Source: DATARH01 sp035507475
Lineage (GTDB): Bacteria > Pseudomonadota > Alphaproteobacteria > ATCC43930 > CGMCC-115725
Direction of reading: 5' to 3'
DNA: 12,061 bases
Assembly (NCBI GenBank): GCA_035507475.1
Contig: DATJOB010000387.1
Span: forward strand, 1-12,061
The translations under genes and the position numbers were made by a program. Every line of letters begins with the position of its first letter. Position 1 is the first letter of the stretch. The notes under the pieces were generated by a model. The model worked only from the letters and a program-made list of their open reading frames with translations, had not been told where the DNA came from and did not search any database. Below are positions 7,388 to 12,061 of this stretch, one piece after another.

Positions 7388-8398
7388 TCAGAACATATCC
7401 GGCGTGATCACGTTCTGCGGCGTGTTGGTCAACAGCGCCGCACGCATCGTCTCGGCCGATTTGCGCCGCGTGTCGAGCCAGGATTGCGGCGTCAGCCAGG
7501 CCGAGTGCGGCGTGATCACGAGGCGGCCTTCGAGCCACTCCTCGCGGGCGCGGTAGGCGCGCAGCAGATCGGGGATCGGCTCGACCGGCGGCTCGACCGG
7601 CAGCACGTCGAGGCCGGCGCCGGCGATGTGCCCGCTGCGCAACAGCGCCTGCAGCGCGTCGAGGTCGAGGATCGGGCCGCGCGCATCGTTGATCACCACC
7701 GCATTCTGCGGCAGCAGCGCGAGCTGCGCGCGGCCCAGCATGCCGCGCGTCTCGACCGTGAGCGGGCAGTGGACCGACAGCACGTTGGCCTGGCGCAACA
7801 GGTCCTCGAGCGTCGCCGCGCGGTCGATGCCGAGCCCCAGCTCGTGGCCGTTGGGGTGCTTCGGATCGTAGAACACGACGCGGAAGCCGAACGCCTTGGC
7901 GCGCAGCGCCACCGCCGTCCCGATGCGGCCCAGGCCGAGGATGCCGAAGGTCTGCGTGCCCAGCCGCTCGATCAGCGGGTGCTGGAACGAGCGCCACGGC
8001 GCCGGCGGGTCGTGGCGCTGGTGTTCGTGGTGCAGCAGGATGCCGCGCCGCAGGCAGAGCGCCAGCGCGACCGCATGGTCGGCGACTTCGGTGGTGCCGT
8101 AATCGGGGACGTTGCAGACCATGACGTTGCGCGCCGCGGCGGCGGCCCGGTCGAGCTTGTCGTAGCCCACCCCCATGCGAACGATGCAGCGCAGCTTGGG
8201 AAACCGCGCGAGATCGGCCGCGGTCACCGGAAACGCCAGGATCATCAGCCCCTCGGCCGCGGCGCAGTCGGTGTCGTCGAGCTCGGCGAGGCCCGTCGCC
8301 GCCTCGCGCTTCACCAGGCGCACATTGTCGCCGAGGATGCCGCGCTCGAGGTCGTCGGGCTGCTGGCGGGCTTCCGGAAAAAGCACGGTGACGGGCAT
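7388..8398 (-). CDS. D-2-hydroxyacid dehydrogenase, C-terminal-binding-protein-like
   Basis: The 336-residue NAD-dependent oxidoreductase interconverts a 2-hydroxyacid and a 2-oxoacid. The Rossmann loop GLGRIG is at 155-160, with D178 (VVFYDPKHP) pointing to NAD over NADP. The catalytic set is present: R240 (NDARGPILD), E269 (DVLPVEPP) and H298 (TPHSAW). The insertion at 273-291 (PIPDLLRAYRAREEWLEG) between the catalytic Glu and His fits the bacterial group annotated as C-terminal-binding-protein-like. The substrate is not predictable. AGGGGAG (8404-8410) precedes the ATG by five bases. It is divergent from ppk across a 150-base gap and probably leads a two-gene unit with the histidine phosphatase. 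Confidence 0.93.
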   Translation of the reverse strand: MPVTVLFPEARQQPDDLERGILGDNVRLVKREAATGLAELDDTDCAAAEGLMILAFPVTAADLARFPKLRCIVRMGVGYDKLDRAAAAARNVMVCNVPDYGTTEVADHAVALALCLRRGILLHHEHQRHDPPAPWRSFQHPLIERLGTQTFGILGLGRIGTAVALRAKAFGFRVVFYDPKHPNGHELGLGIDRAATLEDLLRQANVLSVHCPLTVETRGMLGRAQLALLPQNAVVINDARGPILDLDALQALLRSGHIAGAGLDVLPVEPPVEPIPDLLRAYRAREEWLEGRLVITPHSAWLTPQSWLDTRRKSAETMRAALLTNTPQNVITPDMF

Positions 8399-8451
8399 GG
8401 CGACTCCCCTGCGGTTGCTGCTGTTCTACACCGCGCCCGGCGCCCCGGTCA

Positions 8452-8479
8452 TCATGCCGCTCGCCACGGCCGGGCATGA
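8452..8479. repeat. 7+7 inverted repeat over the ppk -35 region
   Basis: TCATGCC (8452-8458) and GGCATGA (8473-8479) are perfect inverted arms separated by 14 bases. The right arm overlaps the first four bases of the proposed ppk -35 element (8476-8481). Spacing and position fit a repressor operator, but this is a single instance with no named consensus. Confidence 0.4.
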
Positions 8480-8504
8480 CAGCGCGCCGGCCCGGCGGTA
8501 AACT
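8476..8504 (+). promoter_or_regulatory. Candidate sigma70-type promoter for ppk-ppx
   Basis: ATGACA (8476-8481, 5 of 6 matches to TTGACA) and TAAACT (8499-8504, 4 of 6 matches to TATAAT) are separated by exactly 17 bases. Transcription would start near 8511, leaving a leader of about 38 bases before the GTG at 8549. This is the best promoter-like pair I found by eye in the window. Confidence 0.5.
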
Positions 8505-8548
8505 GCGCGGCGGATCCCGCCCCCGGCGGGCGGTCCTGGAGAAGTGTG

Positions 8549-10681
8549 GTGAGCACGGGCGCGCAGGTCGTCGAGATACGGTCGGCCGACATGGCCTCGC
8601 CGGCGCGGTTCATCAACCGCGAGCTGTCGTGGCTCGCGTTCAACGAGCGCGTGCTCGCCGAAAGCGACAACGAGCGCCATCCGCTCCTGGAGCGGCTGCG
8701 CTTCATCTCGATTTCGGCGGCCAATCTCGACGAGTTCCTGATGGTTCGCGTCGCCGGGCTCAAGGGCCAGCAGCAGGCCGGCATCGTCACGGTCAGCCAG
8801 GACGGGCTGACCCCGGCGCAGCAGCTCGACGCGATCCAGCAGCGCGCCGGCCGGCTGATGCAGGATCAGCAGGTGGCGTGGCTGGCGATGCGCGCCAAGC
8901 TCGCCGATGCCGGGCTGGCGGTGGTCGACCCGACCGATCTCGAACCGGGCGACCGCACCTGGCTCGAAAAGCTGTTCATGGCCGACATCTTCCCGGTGCT
9001 GACGCCGCTGGCGATGGACCCGGCGCACCCGTTCCCGTTCGTCGCCAATCGCGGATTCGGCCTGGCGCTGCAGCTCGAGCGGGTCAGCGACAGCGAGCGC
9101 CTGCAGGCGCTGATCCTGATCCCGGCCTCGATCGACCGCTTCGTGCGGCTGCCGGGCGAGCGCATGCGCTTCATCCTGGCGGAGCAGGTGATCAGCCTGT
9201 TTCTCGACCATTTGTTCCCCGGTTTCGCGGTGGTCGCGCAAGGCGTGTTCCGGGTGCTGCGCGACAGCGAGGTCGAGATCGAGGAGGAGGCCGAGGACCT
9301 CGTCCAGCTGTTCGAGACCGCGCTGAAGCAGCGCCGGCGCGGCCATGTCATTCATCTCGGGGTCGACGCCCGGATGCCGGTCGAGCTGCGCCAGTTCCTC
9401 TCGGAGAAGCTCGACGCGGCGGCCGGCGACGTCTTCGCCTCGGCCGGGATTCTCGGGCTCGACGACATCTCCGAGCTGATCACCGACGAGCGCCGCGATC
9501 TGCTCTTCACCCCCTACAACCCGCGCTTCCCCGAGCGCATCCGCGATTTCGGCGGCGACTGCTTCGCCGCGATTCGCCAGAAGGACATCATCGTCCACCA
9601 CCCCTACGAGAGCTTCGACGTCGTGGTGCAGTTCCTGCGCCAGGCGGCGCGCGACCCCGCGGTGGTCGCGATCAAGCAGACGCTCTACCGCACCAGCAAC
9701 GACAGCCCGATCGTGCGCGCGCTCGCCGAGGCGGCGGAGGCCGGCAAGTCGGTCACCGCGATGATCGAACTGAAGGCGCGGTTCGACGAGGAGGCGAATA
9801 TCCGCTGGGCGCGCGACCTGGAGCGCGCCGGGGTCCAGGTGGTCTATGGCTTCCTGCGGCTGAAGACCCACGCCAAGGTCACGCTGGTGGTGCGGCGCGA
9901 GGGCGGCGAGCTGCGCTCCTACGTGCATTTCGGCACCGGCAACTATCACCCCTACACGGCCCGCGTTTACACCGACCTGTCGTTCTTCACCTGCGACGCC
10001 GCGTTGTGCCAGGACGCGGCGCGGCTGTTCAACTTCATGACCGGCTACGCGCAGCCGGCGAGCCTTGAAAAGATCGCGGTCGCGCCGATCAATCTGCGCG
10101 AACGCATCGGCGCGCTGATCGAGGCCGAGATCGTCCATGCCCGCGCCGGGCGCCCGGCGCAGATCTGGGCCAAGATGAACCAGCTCGTCGATCCGGCGAC
10201 GATCGACCATCTCTACAAGGCCTCGCAGGCCGGGGTCTCGGTCGATCTGGTGGTGCGCGGGATTTGTTGCCTGCGCCCGGGCGTTCCCGGGATGTCGGAG
10301 AACATCCGGGTGAAGAGCATCGTGGGACGCTTCCTCGAGCATGGCCGCATCGTCTGCTTCGGCAACGGCAACAAGCTGCCGTCGGACCAGGCGCTGGTGT
10401 TCATCAGCTCGGCGGACTGGATGCCGCGCAATTTCGACGGCCGCGTCGAGGCGCTGGTGCCGATCGAGAACCCGACCGTGCATCGCCAGGTGCTCGACGA
10501 GATCATGGTCGCCAACCTGCGCGACACGCTGCAGAGCTGGGCGCTCGCCGCCGACGGCACCTATACGCGCGCGCTCGGCGACGAGGAATTTTCGGCCCAT
10601 ACCTATTTCATGACCAACCCCAGCCTGTCCGGACGCGGCAGGGCGCTGCGCCGGCGCCAGCCGCGGCTCGTCGCGCGCTGA
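8549..10681 (+). CDS. ppk: Polyphosphate kinase 1
   Basis: PPK1 reversibly polymerises the gamma phosphate of ATP into inorganic polyphosphate. The 710-residue length is usual. The N-terminal domain opens with RFINRELSWLAFNERVL (about 20-36) and ISAANLDEFLMVRVAG. The two catalytic histidines of the phospholipase-D-like domains are H441 (LKTHAKVTLV) and H598 (RFLEHGRIV); their spacing of 157 equals that of H435 and H592 in E. coli. The FGTGNYHPYTARVYTD and FISSADWMPRN blocks are also present. The start is one of two adjacent GTG codons (8546 or 8549). GGAGAAG at 8538-8544 favours the second by spacing, while ATG 8591 is a less likely third option. ppx follows after 28 bases. Confidence 0.97.
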   Translation: MSTGAQVVEIRSADMASPARFINRELSWLAFNERVLAESDNERHPLLERLRFISISAANLDEFLMVRVAGLKGQQQAGIVTVSQDGLTPAQQLDAIQQRAGRLMQDQQVAWLAMRAKLADAGLAVVDPTDLEPGDRTWLEKLFMADIFPVLTPLAMDPAHPFPFVANRGFGLALQLERVSDSERLQALILIPASIDRFVRLPGERMRFILAEQVISLFLDHLFPGFAVVAQGVFRVLRDSEVEIEEEAEDLVQLFETALKQRRRGHVIHLGVDARMPVELRQFLSEKLDAAAGDVFASAGILGLDDISELITDERRDLLFTPYNPRFPERIRDFGGDCFAAIRQKDIIVHHPYESFDVVVQFLRQAARDPAVVAIKQTLYRTSNDSPIVRALAEAAEAGKSVTAMIELKARFDEEANIRWARDLERAGVQVVYGFLRLKTHAKVTLVVRREGGELRSYVHFGTGNYHPYTARVYTDLSFFTCDAALCQDAARLFNFMTGYAQPASLEKIAVAPINLRERIGALIEAEIVHARAGRPAQIWAKMNQLVDPATIDHLYKASQAGVSVDLVVRGICCLRPGVPGMSENIRVKSIVGRFLEHGRIVCFGNGNKLPSDQALVFISSADWMPRNFDGRVEALVPIENPTVHRQVLDEIMVANLRDTLQSWALAADGTYTRALGDEEFSAHTYFMTNPSLSGRGRALRRRQPRLVAR

Positions 10682-10709
10682 GCGGGTCACCGAGGCCGTC
10701 GCCGCGCTG

Positions 10710-12061
10710 ATGCCGGATCGCAACAGTAGGGTCGTGCTAGACCGGATCGCCGTCATCGATATCGGCTCGAACTCGCTGCGACTCGTGGTGTTCGAGCGGC
10801 TCGGTGCGACGCTGCTCCCGCTGCTCAACGAGAAGGTGATGTGCGGGCTCGGGCGCGGCATCGCCCGTACCGGCCGGCTCAACCGCGAGGGCGTCGAGCT
10901 CGCCCACGCCAATCTGCAGCGCTTCGTCGCGCTGGCGCGCGCGCTTCGGGTCGACCATCTCGCCGGGATCGCCACCGCGGCGGTGCGCGATGCCAGCGAC
11001 GGCGCCGCGTTCGCCGCCGAGGTCGAGCGCCAGTGCGGGCTTCCGGTGCGGATCATCGACGGCGCCGAGGAGGCGCGCCTGTCGGCCGCCGGGGTGCTGG
11101 CCGGCATCCCCGGGGCGGATGGCGTGGTCGGCGATCTCGGCGGCGGCAGCGTCGAGCTGGTGCGGATCGGCGACGCCGGCCGCTCGCCGATCGGCGAGGG
11201 CGTGTCGCTGCCGCTCGGGCCGCTGCGGCTCGCCGAGTTCGGCGACCGGCCGCGCGATGTGCTCGATGCGATCACCCGCAGCGTCGGCGAAGCGAAGCTG
11301 CTCCGCGCGGCGAGCGGCAAGACGCTGTTCCTGGTCGGCGGCGCCTGGCGCGCGATCGCCCGATTGCATATGGAGCAGGCGCGCTACCCGCTGCACATCA
11401 TCCATCAGTACACGGTTCACCGCCGCTCGGCGGAGGCGTTTCTCGAGATCGTCGCCGGGATGTCGCGCCGCTCGCTCGAGCGGATCACCACGGTCAACCG
11501 CAAGCGCCTCGAGCTGGTGCCGCTCGCCGCGCTGATCCTGCGCCAGCTGATCGCGGCGGCGGCGCCGGAGCGGATCATGTTCTCGGCCTACGGGCTGCGC
11601 GAGGGGTATGCCTACGGCCTGCTGCCGGACGAGCCCGAGGCCGATCCGCTGATCGCGGCCTGCAAAGGCGTCGCGGCCAGCCAGAGCCCGGGTCGCGTCG
11701 ACGGCGAGCGCCTCGCGCGCTGGACCGCACCGGTGTTCGGCAGCCTGCCCGCCGCGGCGCCGCGCTTGCACCGCGCCGCGTGCTGGCTCAGCGACATCGC
11801 CTGGACCGAACACCCCGATTACCGGGCCGAGCAGGCGTTCAGCCGCAGCCTGCGGATGCCGATCGGCCCGATCAACCACCAGGAGCGGGTGTTCATCGCC
11901 TCGGCACTGCACGCCCGCTACGGCGGCGCGCCCGACGACCCGATCAAGGCGCCGACCCGGACGCTGCTCGACGACGCCGAGGCGACCGAGGCGCGCAATC
12001 TTGGGCTGGCGCTGCGGCTCGCCTACACGCTGTGCGGCGGCGCGCTCGCCTTGTTGGACGA
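10710..12061 (+). CDS. ppx: Exopolyphosphatase, Ppx/GppA family (cut by window end)
   Basis: The protein hydrolyses terminal phosphates of polyphosphate, or pppGpp in GppA relatives. The frame is open to the right edge with 450 codons visible and no stop; family members of this type are about 500 residues. The ASKHA fold shows phosphate 1 AVIDIGSNSLRLVVF (14-28), E120-E121 in DGAEEARLSAAG (E121 is the expected catalytic Glu) and phosphate 2 GDLGGGSVEL (141-150). An HD-like helical domain follows, with a WTEHPDYRAEQAF block. Pairing with ppk favours an exopolyphosphatase over a pure pppGpp phosphatase. The ATG at 10710 has only a poor Shine-Dalgarno; GTG at 10734 is an alternative that keeps the whole domain. 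Confidence 0.94.
   Translation, partial: MPDRNSRVVLDRIAVIDIGSNSLRLVVFERLGATLLPLLNEKVMCGLGRGIARTGRLNREGVELAHANLQRFVALARALRVDHLAGIATAAVRDASDGAAFAAEVERQCGLPVRIIDGAEEARLSAAGVLAGIPGADGVVGDLGGGSVELVRIGDAGRSPIGEGVSLPLGPLRLAEFGDRPRDVLDAITRSVGEAKLLRAASGKTLFLVGGAWRAIARLHMEQARYPLHIIHQYTVHRRSAEAFLEIVAGMSRRSLERITTVNRKRLELVPLAALILRQLIAAAAPERIMFSAYGLREGYAYGLLPDEPEADPLIAACKGVAASQSPGRVDGERLARWTAPVFGSLPAAAPRLHRAACWLSDIAWTEHPDYRAEQAFSRSLRMPIGPINHQERVFIASALHARYGGAPDDPIKAPTRTLLDDAEATEARNLGLALRLAYTLCGGALALLD

Noticed and set aside
6816..8477. A 553-codon minus-strand frame that seems to fuse a long N-terminus to the histidine phosphatase
   Set aside because: The extra part is the dehydrogenase gene read in the wrong frame. 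A good Shine-Dalgarno (7342-7347) supports the short start at 7334.
8476..8482. A CTGTCAT half-site (minus strand), as in a Pho box, upstream of ppk
   Set aside because: A Pho box needs a second copy 11 bases away. Neither neighbouring position (8465-8471 or 8487-8493) resembles it, so a 7-base chance match is likely.
8426..11320. A 964-codon open frame on the minus strand across ppk and the start of ppx
   Set aside because: It is the antisense shadow of two well-conserved genes. Very high GC with biased third positions removes stops in that frame. The product is Arg/Asp/Ala/His-rich and low in complexity, with no recognisable domain.

Overview
The window is GC-rich (roughly 70% by eye) and densely coded. 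Its gene content fits an alphaproteobacterium, most likely in or near the Rhodospirillales. The pointers are a tiny protein resembling the alphaproteobacterial aa3 oxidase subunit IV family, a DUF2066 / CDP-alcohol phosphotransferase / AI-2E transporter / HdaA run, and a ppk-ppx pair. The lineage is inferred from gene content only. No RNA gene, insertion sequence, CRISPR array, phage gene or other sign of transfer was seen, and no gene-free stretch exceeds 300 bases.

Layout from left to right. (1) On the minus strand, an RluA-family pseudouridine synthase is joined by a 4-base ATGA overlap to purB (adenylosuccinate lyase), which runs off the left edge. (2) On the plus strand, a small cupin protein is followed by ndk (nucleoside diphosphate kinase). 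(3) On the minus strand, purN (GAR formyltransferase) is followed by a 42-residue membrane protein that looks like aa3-type cytochrome c oxidase subunit IV; this small gene converges on ndk. (4) Divergent from purN, a tight plus-strand run encodes a secreted DUF2066 protein, a CDP-alcohol phosphotransferase, an AI-2E/PerM-family transporter and an Hda-like DnaA regulator that starts with TTG. (5) On the minus strand, a D-2-hydroxyacid dehydrogenase is followed by a SixA-type histidine phosphatase, whose end overlaps the end of hda tail to tail. (6) On the plus strand, ppk (polyphosphate kinase 1) and ppx (exopolyphosphatase), the latter cut by the right edge, form a polyphosphate operon. A recognisable sigma70-type promoter precedes ppk, with a 7+7 inverted repeat lying over its -35 element.

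Functionally the window is core housekeeping: purine nucleotide synthesis (purB, purN, ndk), RNA modification, phospholipid synthesis, control of replication initiation (hda), respiration (the small oxidase subunit) and phosphate storage (ppk/ppx). I found no new defence, mobile or biosynthetic system. The points most worth a second look are the stand-alone oxidase subunit IV gene, the ppk promoter with its overlapping palindrome, the absence of purM beside purN, and the DUF2066 protein of unknown function at the head of the lipid/replication run.
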